A stretch of DNA of 64,000 nucleotides from Volvox africanus (Eukaryota; Chlorophyta; Chlorophyceae; Chlamydomonadales; Volvocaceae). Shown here piece by piece: positions 23,954-34,902 of this stretch (within the stretch, counting starts at the first letter, position 1; the number at the start of each line of letters is the position of its first letter). A program made the position numbers and the translations under genes. The notes under the pieces were generated by a model. It had not been told where the DNA came from. It searched no databases and saw nothing but the letters and a program-made list of their open reading frames with translations. Location of the stretch: assembly GCA_030268105.1 (NCBI GenBank), contig BSDZ01000016.1:2797501-2861500 (forward strand), given 5' to 3'.

Positions 23954-25188
23954 AGTCGTCTTAGGCACGAAAGGCGGTAACAAAGGACACTCACGAGTAG
24001 GGTGCTCTCCCGCACACCTCAAGCAAAGATTAGCGAACTTCCGATGATCAAACTCTGAACGCCGGCACTCCCACTTTTGCATATATGGATCGTCCGTCCG
24101 GGGCTTTTTAACACTAGGGGCCACGTTCTGCATGGCAGCTAAGTCGGCGTGCTCCCCCGTCGTTTCCCTTTCACGTGGCCCGAGCTTGGCCCAGCTCCTG
24201 CAGACCCACGGTTACATGGGCTTTGACGTCCGCGAGCATCATACCGTCTTTCCTTTCGAATGGTAGTTGCAGCCACCACAGGGCGTTGACGATCAGGACC
24301 CTGGTCCTTCGGTGTCGAATCCGAAGGTAGTTCCTGCGCTCGCATTGCGTGAACGCGAGGATTAAGTTGTTTAGCATCTTTACCGGCCAGATTCCGAACC
24401 TCTGCGCCTCTAGCAAAAGTTACTAAGGCATCGTAAGACTGGAACGGAACCCCGTTGAGGTCAGTGGCGCACCATCGCGCAAGGGATTCGGTAAGACCGC
24501 AGTGAAACCAAAAGATGCGATCTTCCTCAGGAAAGTTAACAATAGGAGTTATCAGTGCCTCAAAGCGCGACTGATAAGCAGGAACGGTTTCGTGCGGACG
24601 CATATGGTATGTACCTTGCGCCAGCGTCTTACGGGCTTCATTGCTACGCGAGCGAACTTTGGTGGCAAAACGAGAGAGAAGAGCATCGACCAGGTTTTCG
24701 AACGTATATTTAACCCTAGCAGTTGTCCACTCGTCATACCAATCCTTTTCAGCACCTTCAAGGGTATTCCCAACGAACAGGCATTTAATGGAATCGCATC
24801 CCCCGCCGTGCACCGCTTGCAGATACTGCCTAGCGTCACGAACATAGGCCCGCGTCCTATCAGCGACACTATGTCCTGAATTCTTTGCTTTATCGTCGGT
24901 GGATATGTTAAGCTTAGGCACGGGGATAGTCAACTTCATTACCTCCGGTATTCCGACGGGTTCTTGAACCGCGGGTGTTACCGGAGCCCGATGCGCTCCA
25001 GCTCCTTCGCTCGTTGTAGCCGCTGCCGACAGTGGTACAATCAAGTGCGAAGGGGTCTGGAGGACAAAAGGATCTGGCATAATATGAGTCCCGACCGTGT
25101 CGGTATCCACGAAAGCAGTTCTAGCGGTGAGACCGCCGTCAGGCTGACTTGCAGTGCCCAGATAAGAACTATCTTCGCGTCCTGACAT
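23951..25188 (-). pseudogene. gag: B1 gag, one 1-bp deletion
   Basis: ATG at 25188 (MSGREDSSYLGTASQPDG), TAG at 23951-23953. Retrotrans_gag core (AYVRDARQYLQAVHGGGC, WYDEWTTA, YHMRPHETVPAYQSRFEAL, IFWFHCGL), then a zinc knuckle CLRC-AGE-HPTREC just before the stop. Relative to B2 one base is missing at about 24137-24142, giving an early TAG and shifting the last 60 codons out of frame. Homologous to family A Gag throughout. Confidence 0.87.
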
Positions 25189-25275
25189 GGGGCACGAACT
25201 TATACTTATAAACAGGAATTTACTAAAAGACCTGTGAACAAGCTAACACAAAGGAATTTTTGATTACTCGCGTAC

Positions 25276-25425
25276 CGACAGAACTCCCGAGTAATTCAAG
25301 AAGAAATGCGATGTAATCCATCAGGCCGTCTTTTATCTCAGTGGTTTTCCGAATTAGGGCCTTGATCTGTTCTGTGTTTAGGTGTTGTCCAGCCAACACC
25401 GCATCCAGTGTTGGCGCTCGTTCAC
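25276..25425 (-). other. B1 leader coding block 2 (possible internal exon)
   Basis: 150 bp open block between TTGCAG and GTACGC, coding LNTEQIKALIRKTTEIKDGL, clearly related to the family A block (PDQLATLIAQTTEIRTQL). Phase is the same as in families A and C. Confidence 0.5.
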
Positions 25426-25489
25426 CTGCAACTCACAGTGCAAGCTCGCGACAAGAATGCAGCAGCTAGTTATCAACAGATGTCTAGGA

Positions 25490-25585
25490 TTACAAAACGG
25501 AAGCGGCGGCATCCAGAACGGCGCGACCAAGATCCTCAGCGAAGGTGTCTAAAGGGCTGCGGCACGTGTCGTCCTCGCTCGCCAT
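25490..25585 (-). CDS. B1 leader micro-ORF, 31 codons
   Basis: ATG 25585, TAA 25490-25492. Begins MASEDDTCRSPLDTFAEDL, ends DAAASVL. Homologous to the family A micro-ORF. Where family A has TCCG|GTTTGT, B1 has TCCGTTTTGT, which would spoil a donor site at that point. Confidence 0.55.
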   Translation of the reverse strand: MASEDDTCRSPLDTFAEDLGRAVLDAAASVL

Positions 25586-25636
25586 CACGAGAACCTACTT
25601 CCGATGAGGGACAATGAGACAGTCGTGAATTTACCC

Positions 25637-25648
25637 GTCTCCCTACCA
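25637..25648 (-). other. B1 primer binding site
   Basis: TGGTAGGGAGAC on the minus strand, four bases inside the LTR; one base different from the D elements. Confidence 0.68.
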
Positions 25649-25652
25649 AATT

Positions 25653-26101
25653 TGTTGTATCCTTCCTTCTTCGATCATGCACTGAATCTGCACGTCTGGA
25701 TGTTAGCTAGTGCACACCAAGCTTACAAACAGCAAGGCAATCCAATGCGAACAAAGTGACAGCGGAAGACTCAACGATAAGGAAAGATTCAACTTACAAT
25801 AGTCTTCGTTTACAAATTGGTAAATGGCCGTCAGACCCCGCGGGCAATGTTCATCATTCGGCTGGAGATGCTGTGCTGGAATAGCTCAGGCCGAATATAA
25901 ATGAGTATAACGTATGTATGCGAATTAGATAGAGTTAAGTACACAAGTACTTAGTCCAAAGTAGCGTGAGCCGACTTCGGTCTCTAGGCGGCCGTCCTCA
26001 CACCTATCACGTCGTGATACCGATGCGCAGTACAGGTCTCACTGGATTCCGATCTCAAGTGTGAGTACCTTCGTAGCACTGTTCTAAATATCGTGTCATC
26101 C
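25653..26101 (-). repeat. B1 5' LTR, first piece
   Basis: 449 bp of a reverse-orientation family B LTR starting TGTTGTATCC. It breaks off at about 26101 within the segment reading CGTGTCATCC; the missing continuation is at 28809. Confidence 0.85.
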
Positions 26102-28292
26102 ATCCAATATATTCCAAAACGCGCGAGGAGCACCTGAAGCATCTCGAGCTCCTGCTTGAGGTGATGAAGCGGGAGCAATTGTTTGCTAAACGAGCCAAAT
26201 GTTCATGGGCGCAGCCTCAGGTGGAGTATTTGGGCCACATCGTGTCGGCCACCGGAATAAGGATGGACCCACGGAAGGTAGCTGTGGTTCGCGAGTGGCC
26301 CGCGCCTCAGAACCTCACCAAACTACGCCAGTTCTTAGGTTTGACCAACTACTTCCGTAAGTTTATTAATAAATACTCTATCCTTGTGGCCCCGCTTACA
26401 AATCTAACGAGGAAAGGAGGTTTCGCGTCACTAGAAGCCTGGACACCTGTGTGTCAGCGGGCATTCGAAGAGCTCAAGCGAATCGTCGCCGACGACGTTA
26501 CCCTCTCTTTCCCTGATCACTCGTTGCCGTTTCGTGTTGAAGTAATATCGGATGCTTCCCTGCATGGAAGCAGCGCTGTATTGCTGCAGGAAGGACGACT
26601 GATCGCCTTCACGAGCAAGAAATTCTCAGGTGCGGAGACCCGATACACGACCGGAGAGCAGGAGCTGTTGGCAGTTCTACATGCTTTGAAGGAATGGCGT
26701 TGTTACCTCGAAGGCCACCCTTTTACACTGAAGACCGACCACAAGCCGCTGACATTCTTACAGAGTGTCCCCACGCTCAACCGATGACAAGCCAGATGGA
26801 TGGAGTATCTATCTCGTTTCGACTGCACATGGGAGTATATCGCTGGCAGAATTAATATTGCTGACGCCCTCAGTCGACATCCATCGTTACACGCTGCGAT
26901 TTTGGCAGCGCCGGTTACTCGTTCACGCAGTCAGGAGGTGCCGATAGCAGTGGACCTTGCGCAGCGACTCAAGATGGCGTATGAAGTAGACCCATGGTTT
27001 GCTTCGCCAAGTAATGTGGAACATTTGCACAAGTGCAACGATTTGTGGCTGCAGAGGGATGGCTCGATCACACAAATCGTCCTGCCGAACGATGACGCTT
27101 TACGCTACGATATTCTTGCGCGGTTCCACGAGGACCCATTAGCAGGACATCCTGGAAGTACGCGATTGGCAGAGCTAGTTCGACGCTCGTTCTGGTGGCC
27201 GCGCGTGGTGAAGGATGCGGAAAACTTTGTGCAAAGGTGCAGTTTATGTCAGCGCAATAAAGCACTATCCGGTAAGGGCAGGGGGTTATTACAACCTTTA
27301 CCTATACCAGATGCCCCTTGGGAAAGTGTTTCTATGGATTTCGTAGTCGCGCTGCCCAAAACTGAGCGGGGATACAACTCGGTGTTCGTTATGGTCGATC
27401 GCTTGACCAAGATGGTTCACTTAGCCCCCTGCACTCGTCTTGCACCGCTGAGCAAACAGCACGATTATTTTTCCATAACATGGTCTGATTGCATGGCGTT
27501 CCTAAAAATGTGATATCCAATTGCGGCGGTAATTCACGTCAATTCACGTCTAAGTTTTGGGAAGCGCTATGTCAACTCGTCGGTATGCGCGTTCATTTGA
27601 GCACAGCATATCATCCACAATCCGATGGGCAAACCGAACGCACAAATATGTTACGAAATTTCGCGGGACGCACACCCTCTGTTTGGGATACGTTCCTGAC
27701 TTCGGCAGAATTTGCGCTTAACAACGATGTTAACCGCTCTACAGGTCAAAGCCCCTTCTTTCTGAATTATGTATTCCATCCTGCGCTACCCGTGTGGCGA
27801 GAGTTGGAGATAAATATCCCGGCGGCTAAAACCTTTGCCAAGTCGTTCCTATCCCGCATGACAGACGCGAAAGCATGCTTGGACGCCGCACAACAACGGA
27901 CGACGGATATTATAATAAATCCAAACGAGACCTAACATTTTCGGTGGGACAGATGGTATTATTGAGCACCAAGAATTTGCGTTTGCTCGCCGACGGTTCC
28001 TGATAATTACTGCCTCGTTGGATCGGTCCTTATCCCGTTGTTTGCATGGTAGGGAATGTAGCTGTGGAGCTATCTCTACCCTCTGACATGAATATCCACC
28101 CCACGTTTCATATTTCACTCATCCGTCCTTATCGCTGCACAATGCCCGTCACAAACGACACTGATGCCCCTACAGTAATGGACCCCGGTCCCGAGACCTG
28201 AATCGCAGGCAAGCAAAAGGTGTATGATGTGGAGCGAATACTGGACTATCGGGTTCACCGTATAGGTCGACAACGACGAAAGCGGATATAGC
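26102..28292 (+). pseudogene. pol: BD2 pol: RNase H, integrase, degraded
   Basis: Begins in the RT thumb ([12 protein letters not shown]) and covers RNase H (SDAS, TDHKPLTFLQ), integrase HHCC (HEDPLAGHPG ... CSLCQRNK) and D,D,E core. Lesions: TGA 26785-26787 (CGA in D3), a 1-bp deletion near 27434, a 10-bp tandem duplication AATTCACGTC at 27531-27550, a net 15-bp in-frame loss near 27645, a shift near 27915 and loss of the chromodomain at 28292. Confidence 0.88.
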
Positions 28293-28808
28293 GGGTCGGC
28301 AACCGAATATCGATATTCAGACCTTCGCATATTTCATGCGTTGCATCCAATAATATCACGGATTACGCGGTATTTAGAATAGTGCTATGAAGGTACTCAC
28401 ACTTGAGATCGAAATCCAGTGAGACCTGTACTGCACATCGGTATCGCGACGTGATAGGTGCGAGGACGGCTGCCTAGAGACTGAAGTCGGCTCGTGCTAC
28501 TTTGGACTAAGTACTCGTGTACTTAACTCTACCTAATTCGCATACATACATTATACTCATTTATATTCGGCCTGAGCTATTCCAGCAAAGCATCTTCAGC
28601 CGTATGATGAACATTGCCCGCAGGGTCTGACGGCCATTCACCAATTTGTAAATGAAGACTATTGTAAGTTGGATCTTTCTTTATCCTTGAGTCATCTACT
28701 GTCACTTTGCTCGCATTGGATCGCCTGGCTGTTCGTAAGCTTGGTGTGCACTAGCTAACATCCAGACGTGCAGATTCAGTGTATGATCAGAGAAGGAAGG
28801 ATACAACA
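28293..28808 (+). repeat. BD2 3' LTR remnant
   Basis: The last 516 bp of a forward family B-type LTR, from GGGTCGGCAACCGAATATCG to GGATACAACA. The first 300 or so bases are deleted. With the following piece at 28809-29169 it makes an inverted pair sharing the GAATATCGATATTC module. Confidence 0.87.
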
Positions 28809-29169
28809 ATATTAAGGGATGCAACACATGCAGTATGCGAAGGTCCGAATATCGATATTCGGTTGCCGACCCAACCATTGCGATCGTCGCATTCTCGCAT
28901 ACGCGTATGGTTTATGACGTAGATGAGGTAGTAATATTTTAAGTATTATTACGTGATATAAAATGCCAATGACTAGATCGCGCATTCATTATCAGCCTCC
29001 AGTCAAACATGTTGACCGACAGTGCGATGTCGTAGATGATAATGCTACGTGCCTGATTAGCTAGATATACTCGAGTATATCATGCTAATATAATCATATC
29101 ATGCTTCATGATGCTCAAATGGGTTGCAGTCTACTTTGGTATAAACGGCGATCTAACCCGCGTACAACA
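28809..29169 (-). repeat. B1 5' LTR, second piece
   Basis: 361 bp, starting ATATTAAGGGATGCAAC and ending CGCGTACAACA. It continues the LTR that stops at 26101 (compare the unbroken solo LTR 32953-33770). Confidence 0.87.
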
Positions 29170-29229
29170 GAGGCCACGGGTGGGCTGCAATGCCACCACC
29201 GCGCAGACTTCTGTGGATCCTGAGGTTGA
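29170..29229 (+). pseudogene. pol: Family A pol fragment, 60 bp
   Basis: GAGGCCACGGGTGGGCTGCA and the next 40 bases match the family A pol segment between protease and RT (A2 18370-18430). It marks an older family A copy into which B1 inserted; the left remainder is outside the window and the right is replaced by an LTR at 29230. Confidence 0.8.
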
Positions 29230-29709
29230 TGTTGTGCTACGGTTAGTTTCCCGCCGATGTGTAGGTCGATGTGATCCTACAAGGCGAAGTGCTATTGTGA
29301 TGAACACATTGCATATGAATGAATCTGCATGATATAAATGTATTCGTGTACATTTATATATGCATTTGGCATGTTGTCATTATCCATCACGACATCGCAT
29401 CATGGCAAATCCGCCTAGCATGCATGAAAGCCCGAAGCATTGAAGTGCGCATTATGCTTGTGCTACGAAACGATAAGTAATATTATCTGATATAATATTA
29501 CTTCATTACAGCACACGTTGAGAGCGCCGCACTCATTGCGACACATGCCCTGCAACCGGATATCGTTATCCGGACCCTTGCATCATGCGAATGCCGGAAA
29601 GGCTTATACGTTGTTATGCGTAGACATCGCCTATACGCAGTAGGATTGTCACATCTAGGATCGGCCTCCTAATGTGAATCGTACGGCATTGCGATACTGC
29701 GAGTATAAC
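29230..29709 (+). repeat. Family A LTR, forward half of an inverted LTR pair
   Basis: First 480 bp of a family A LTR (TGTTGTGCTACGGTTAGTTT to GAGTATAAC). It switches directly to the reverse-orientation copy with the shared bases AAC at the join. Left flank is family A pol. Confidence 0.9.
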
Positions 29710-30365
29710 GATGCAATGGACGAAATCGCCGTCAGCACCGGAAGCAAGCAATCATCACGCGGCGGTGATTAGCGAAGTTCAGGCTTAGCTCGGGCTAAGT
29801 AGAATAGCGTATAGCAATAGTAATATAGAACACACGAGTGTTCTCCGGTATCGAATGTCTTGTCTTGCTTAGCCGTCCTCGCATCTGTTATACTCGCAGT
29901 ATCGCAATGCCGTACGATTCACATTAGGAGGCCGATCCTAGATGTGACAATCCTACTGCGTATAGGCGATGTCTACACATAACAACGTATAAGCCTTTCC
30001 GGCATTCGCATGATGCAAGGGTCCGGATAACGATATCCGGTTGCAGGGCATGTGTCGCGACGAGTGCGGCGCTCTCAACGTGTGCTGTAATGAAGTAATA
30101 TTATATCAGATAATATTACTTATCGTTTCGTAGCACAAGCATAATGCGCACTTCAATGCTTCGGGCTTTATGCATGCTAGGCGGATTTGCCATGATGTGA
30201 TGTCGCGATGGATAATGACAACATGCCAAATGCATATATAAATGTACACGAATACATTTATATCATGCAGATTCATTCATATGCATTGTGTTCATCACAA
30301 TAGCACTTCGCCTTGTAGGATCACATCGACCTACGCATCGGCGGGAAACTAACCGTAGCACAACA
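29710..30365 (-). repeat. Family A LTR, reverse half of an inverted LTR pair
   Basis: 656 bp of a family A LTR in reverse orientation, starting within the segment GATGCAATGGACG and ending CCGTAGCACAACA. It mirrors the forward half almost base for base, giving arms of about 480 bp around a spacer of about 180 bp. Right flank is family B2 leader, and no target duplication spans the pair. Confidence 0.9.
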
Positions 30366-30400
30366 GTATTCTCGTTGCGAGCTTGCACTGTGAGTTGCAG

Positions 30401-30550
30401 GTGAACGTGCGCCAACGCTGGACGCCGTGTTGGCTGGACAACACTTAAATACGGATCAGATCAAGGCTCTGATTCAGGAAACCGCTGAGATAAAAGACGG
30501 CCTTACAGACTATATCGCTTTTCTCCTCGGCTTACTCGGGAGTTCTGTCG
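30401..30550 (+). other. B2 leader coding block 2 (possible internal exon)
   Basis: 150 bp between TTGCAG and GTACGTGA, coding the same block as B1 (LNTDQIKALIQETAEIKDGL). GTACGT is close to a standard 5' splice site. Confidence 0.5.
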
Positions 30551-30638
30551 GTACGTGAATAGTCGCAAATTCCTCTTGCGTTACTTTGCTCACAGACCTT
30601 TTAGTAAATTCCTGTTCATCCGTATAAGTTCGTGCTTA

Positions 30639-31987
30639 ATGTTGGGACGTGAAGATAGTTCCTATCTGGGCACCGCCAGCCAGCCCGATGGCGGTCTTAC
30701 CGCTAGAACTGCTTTTGTCGATCCCGATACCGTCGGGACTCGTATTATGTCCGATCCTGTTGTTCTTCAGACCCCTTCACACTTAATTGTACCACTGTCG
30801 GCAGCGGCTACAATGAGTGAAGGAGTTGGAGCACAACGGGCTCTGGTAACACCCGCGGTTCAAGAACCCGTCGGAATACCGGAGGTAATGAAGTTGACCA
30901 TCCCCGTGCCTAAGCTTAATATTTCCGCTGACGAAAAGGCAAAGAACTCAGGGCATAGTGTCGCGGATAGGACACCGGCTTACGTTCGCGACGCTAGGCA
31001 ATATCTGCACGGCAATATCTGCACGGCGGGGGATGCGACTCTATTAAATGCCTGTTTGTTGGGAATACTCTCGAGGGTGCCGCATTAGATTGATATGACG
31101 AATGGACAACTGCTAGAGTCAAATACACGTTTGATAACCTGATCAATGCTCTCCTCGCCCGCTTTGCTGTTGTACCTCTGTTGTGTCGGCCTACAAAGGC
31201 CCGATCGGAAGATGACCATCGGTGGTCCAATCTTTGACACTACCCGTAGATACCCCAGGATACTACATTTGCTACGGAAGTTCGCTCACGTAGCAACGAG
31301 GCTCGTAAGACGCTGGCACAAGGCACGTACCATATGCGTCCACACGAGACCGTTCCTGATTATCAGTCCCGTTTTGAGGCACTGATAACCCCTATTGTTA
31401 ACTTTCCTGAGGAGGATCGTATCTTTTGGTTTCATCGTGGTCTTACCGAATCCCTTGTGCAATGGTGCGCCACTGACCTCAATGGAATTCCATTTCAATC
31501 TTATGATGCCTTAGTAGCTTTTGCTAGAGGTGCAGAAGTTCGGAATTTGGCTGGAAAGGATGCTAAACAACTTAATCCTCGTATTCACGCGATGCGAGCA
31601 CAGGAACCACCTTCGGAGTCAATGCCGAAGGACCAGGGTTCCGATCGTCAAAGCCCCGCGGCGGCCGTGAATACCATTCGGAAGGAAAGACGGTATGATA
31701 TCCGCGGACGCCAAAGCCCAAGTAATCGTGGGTCTGCGGGAGCTGGGCCGAGCTCGGGCCATGCGAAAGGAAAGTGAAGGGGGAGCGCGCCGTCTGTAGC
31801 TGCAATGCAGAACGCGGCTCCTAGTGTTAAGAAGCCTCGGACGGACGATCCGTATATGCAAAAGTGGGAGTGCCGACGTTCAGAGTTTGATCATCGGAAG
31901 TTCGCTAATCTTTGCTTGAGGTGTGCGGGAGAGCACCCTACTCGTGACTGCCCTCTGTTACCACCTTTCATGCCCAAGACGACTTAG
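30639..31987 (+). pseudogene. gag: B2 gag, broken
   Basis: ATG 30639 (MLGREDSSYLGTASQPDG), TAG 31985-31987. Same layout as B1 gag: Retrotrans_gag core and a CLRC-AGE-HPTRDC zinc knuckle at 31915-31955. Lesions: a tandem 14-bp duplication at 30999-31026 in place of the normal sequence (frame shift), a stop at about 31086, the 100-bp insert at 31168-31267, and TGA at 31775-31777 where B1 has CGA. Confidence 0.88.
31168..31267 (+). mobile_element. 100-bp mini-LTR-like insertion with target-site duplication
   Basis: Exactly 100 bp, TGTTGTACCTC to GATACTACA, absent from B1 gag, flanked by the perfect duplication TTTGC (31163-31167 and 31268-31272). Ends are TG...CA like an LTR, and the first 11 bases equal the start of a reversed family A LTR; the interior matches nothing else in the window. 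It could be an extremely short solo LTR or the relic of a non-autonomous element. Orientation is unknown. Confidence 0.75.
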
Positions 31988-32026
31988 GAAGTTTCCCGGG
32001 ATGTGGAGGAAGGGACTTCTCCCGGG
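31985..32026 (+). promoter_or_regulatory. B2 gag-pol UAG with downstream stem-loop (putative readthrough signal)
   Basis: TAG 31985-31987, 7-nt spacer, CCCGGG 31995-32000, 20-nt loop, CCCGGG 32021-32026, gag and pol in one frame. Confidence 0.65.
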
Positions 32027-34318
32027 ATTGAAGGAAGTGAACGTGGCCGCTGGCCGTCGTTGCGTCCGGCTGTGAAGGCTCTTTTACCTTCTGTTTTTGG
32101 ACAAATCGAGCGAGCTATCGAGCGACGTTTTTCGCTCGACGGGCGCACGGGACTAAACCATTTCGACCCGCTGTGTAATTTATTTGCACCGCGCTGCCCT
32201 CTTTCTTCCCTTGATTTATCCGGTCACGTTACTTTATTTATCCCTTCATCTTCCCGTGAGCTGTGCGAGCAGCTCACCAGATATAAGAGGTACCGCCGTC
32301 GAAATCCGGACACTGCAGCTTGCATATTAATTCCCTCTTTTAGCCAACATAAAGTGGTGTCCTTGGTGGAAGGTATGCAATGTGTCCTCCGATTCGAGTC
32401 GGGCACCGCTTTGTTTAATGGTGTGGATGTGACGGGTAAACCGACGGTACTGCCTAAACTATCTTATGCTGCTGAAGTTTGGTTTGAGGCCCCTCTTTTA
32501 GATTCTACCAGGTTCGAGCCTGCTATAGGGTCACTTCTACTTTCTGCGGAGTCGACTCCGACAGGAAATCGTGTCCCTATCATCGAAATCGCCCTCGGAG
32601 GTCAACTGATGAAGGCGCTCATGGATACCGGCGCCAGCGACGACTTCATCTCGGCAAAGGAGGTGAATGCTTTGGGGTTGACCCCTCAGTCGTCTGATTG
32701 TGCACAGGTTACCCTCGCTGATGGAGGTAAGCATCCCATCGTGGGCAGGATCACCCTGAGCCTATCGATAGGCCCTCTGCGTGTTAGGGCCCAACCGTAT
32801 GTGCTACAAGGTCTCTCGGAGACGGCACAGTACATTCTGGGTGCCACGACATTACGACAGTACTGCACGCGCATTGATATGGAGTCCACCACACTTAGTT
32901 TGTGCAAAGGGAACCTATCGACTAAGGTACCTTTCCTGTCGTACCAAGATGTTGTTGTATCCTTCCTTCTTCAATCGTGCACTGAATCTGCACGCCTGGA
33001 TGTTAGCTAGCGCGCACCAAGCTTACGAACAGCAAGGCGATCCAATGCGAGTAAAGTGACAGCGGAAGACTCAAAAATTAGGAAAGATCCAACTTACAAT
33101 AGTCTTCGTTTACAAATCGATAGATGGCCATCAGACCCTGCGGGCAATGCTCATCACTCGGCTGCAGATGGAATGCTAGAATAGCTCAGGCCGAATATAA
33201 ATGAGTATATCGTATGTATGCGAATTAGATAGAGTTAAGTACACAAGTACTTAGTCCAAAGTAGCACAAGCCGACTTCGGTCTCTAGGTGGCCTAGGCGG
33301 TCTCTCACCTATCACGTCGTGATACCGATGTGCAGTACAGGTCTCACTGGATTCCGATCTCAAGTGTGCGTACCTTCGTAGCACTGTTCTAAATACCGCG
33401 TAATCCGTGATATTAATGAATGCAACGCATGCAATATGCGAAGGTCTGAATATCGATATTCGGTTGCCAACCCAACCATCGCGATTGTCACCTTCTCACA
33501 TACACGTATGGTTTATGACGTAAATGAGGTAATAATATTTAAAGTATTATTACGTGATATAAAATGCCAATGGATAGATCGCACATTAATTATCAGCGTC
33601 GAGTCAAACATGTTGACCGACAGCGCGATGTCGTAGATGATAATGCAGCGTGCCTAATTAGCTAGATATACTCAAGTATATCATGCTGATATGATTGTAT
33701 TATGCTTCATGATATTCGAATGCATTGCGGCCTATTTCGATGCAAACGGTGATCGAACCGGCGTACAACAGATGTCACACCAGAGGAGGGCGGAACTGTT
33801 GCGGAGCCTGAGGTTAATTTTGCTTTGGCGGCGATCGTCAGCGGAAATCAAGAACCCAAGCTAATTGGGCGCAAAGAAACCGATCGGATGATACAGAAAG
33901 GCGCCCATGTGTTGCTTGTGAGGCCACGGGTGCAATCGAATGCTAACACCGCGCAGTCCACCCTGAAGGATCTTGAGGTCGAAGCCCACCTGCATAAATA
34001 TGCTGATGTCTTTGGCAACATCCCAGGGCTCCCACCTATGCGACCTGTTGACCATACGATCCCTCTTGTGCCCGGAGCACAACCCGTTTCACGACCTATG
34101 TACAGGTTAAGCCCGTTGGAGCTAGATGAAGTGAAGCGGCAAGTGGGGGATCTGCTCGCAAAGGGTATGATTCGGCCCAGCACATCGCCATATTCTGCGC
34201 CGATATTGTTTGTCGGTAAGAAGGATGGGACGTTGCGCATGTGCATTGATTATCGGGGCTTGAATGCGACCACGATTAAAAATCACTACCCTTTGCCGCG
34301 CGTTGATAACCTGCTCGA
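31988..34318 (+). pseudogene. pol: B2 pol: MT-like domain, protease, RT N-terminus, truncated
   Basis: Open from the UAG to 32952: conserved block ([65 protein letters not shown]) and protease [10 protein letters not shown] near 32626. A solo LTR splits it at 32953; the frame resumes unchanged after the LTR and its duplication and runs through the RT fingers ([28 protein letters not shown]) to 34318. The second half, including YLDD, is lost to the D3 insertion or lies beyond the window. No stop codons are seen in the coding parts. Confidence 0.88.
32953..33770 (-). repeat. Solo family B LTR in B2 pol
   Basis: 818 bp, reverse orientation, TGTTGTATCC to GGCGTACAACA, with perfect duplication GATGT (32948-32952, 33771-33775). 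It is the best full-length reference for this LTR type in the window. Confidence 0.95.
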
Positions 34319-34902
34319 TGTTGTATGCCGGTTCCATCACTGGTTGCATCGAAATAGGCTGCAATGCATCTGAACATCATGAAGCATAATTCAATCATAT
34401 TAGCATGATATACTCGAGTATATCTAGCTAATCAGGCATGTTACATTATCATTCACGACATCACGCTGTCGGTCAACATGTTTGACTCGAGGCTGATAAT
34501 TAAAGCGTGATCTATCCATTGGCATTTTATATCACGTGATAATACTTTAAATATTATTACCTCATTTACGTCATAAACCATACGCGTATGCGAGAAGGCG
34601 ACGATCGCGATGGTTGGGTCGATAACCGAATATCGATATTCGGACCTTTGCATATTACATGTGTTGCATCCAATAATATCACGGATGACACGATATTTAG
34701 AACAGTGCTACAAAGGTACTCACACTTGAGATCGGAATCCAGTGAGACCTGTACTGCGCATCGGTATCAGGACGTGATAGGTGTGAGGACGGCCGCCTAG
34801 AGACCGAAGTCGGCTTGCGCTACTTTGGATCAAGTACCCGCGTACTTAACTCGATCTAATTCGCATACATACGATATAATCATATATATTCAGGCTGAGC
34901 TG
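34319..34902 (+). repeat. D3 5' LTR, first piece
   Basis: 584 bp of a forward family B-type LTR, TGTTGTATGCCGG to GGCTGAGCTG, with the perfect palindrome CCGAATATCGATATTCGG near 34628. Cut by the A3 LTR at 34903. Confidence 0.87.

Larger units (their letters stand above)
26102..28808 (+). mobile_element. BD2: truncated family B/D element inside the B1 LTR
   Basis: Plus-strand fragment: pol from the RT YSKT motif onward fused to the last part of a family B-type LTR. It has lost gag, protease, most of RT, the chromodomain, the polypurine tract and the LTR start. The right end is intact (GGATACAACA) and followed by resumed B1 LTR. The left junction joins LTR sequence straight to RT with no duplication, so deletion has removed the left end. 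Pol is closest to D3. Confidence 0.82.
13882..29169 (-). mobile_element. B1: family B Ty3/Gypsy element, split by D1, A2 and BD2
   Basis: Minus-strand element reconstructed from 13882-14738 (end of protease region and RT), 23004-25652 (protease, MT-like domain, gag, leader), and its 5' LTR in two pieces, 25653-26101 and 28809-29169. A2 entered with target duplication AAAGG/AAATG. BD2 sits inside the LTR; the LTR sequence resumes at ATATTAAGGG. D1 interrupts RT at 13882. The RNase H-integrase half and 3' LTR should lie left of the window. B1 itself interrupts family A pol (fragment 29170-29229). Confidence 0.85.
30366..34318 (+). mobile_element. B2: family B element, 5' truncated, interrupted by D3
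   Basis: Plus-strand copy starting inside the leader (no LTR, primer site or micro-ORF), with gag, UAG signal, MT-like domain, protease and the RT N-terminus up to 34318, where the D3 LTR begins within the RT segment LPRVDNLLD. It carries a 100-bp insert in gag and a solo family B LTR after protease. Confidence 0.88.
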
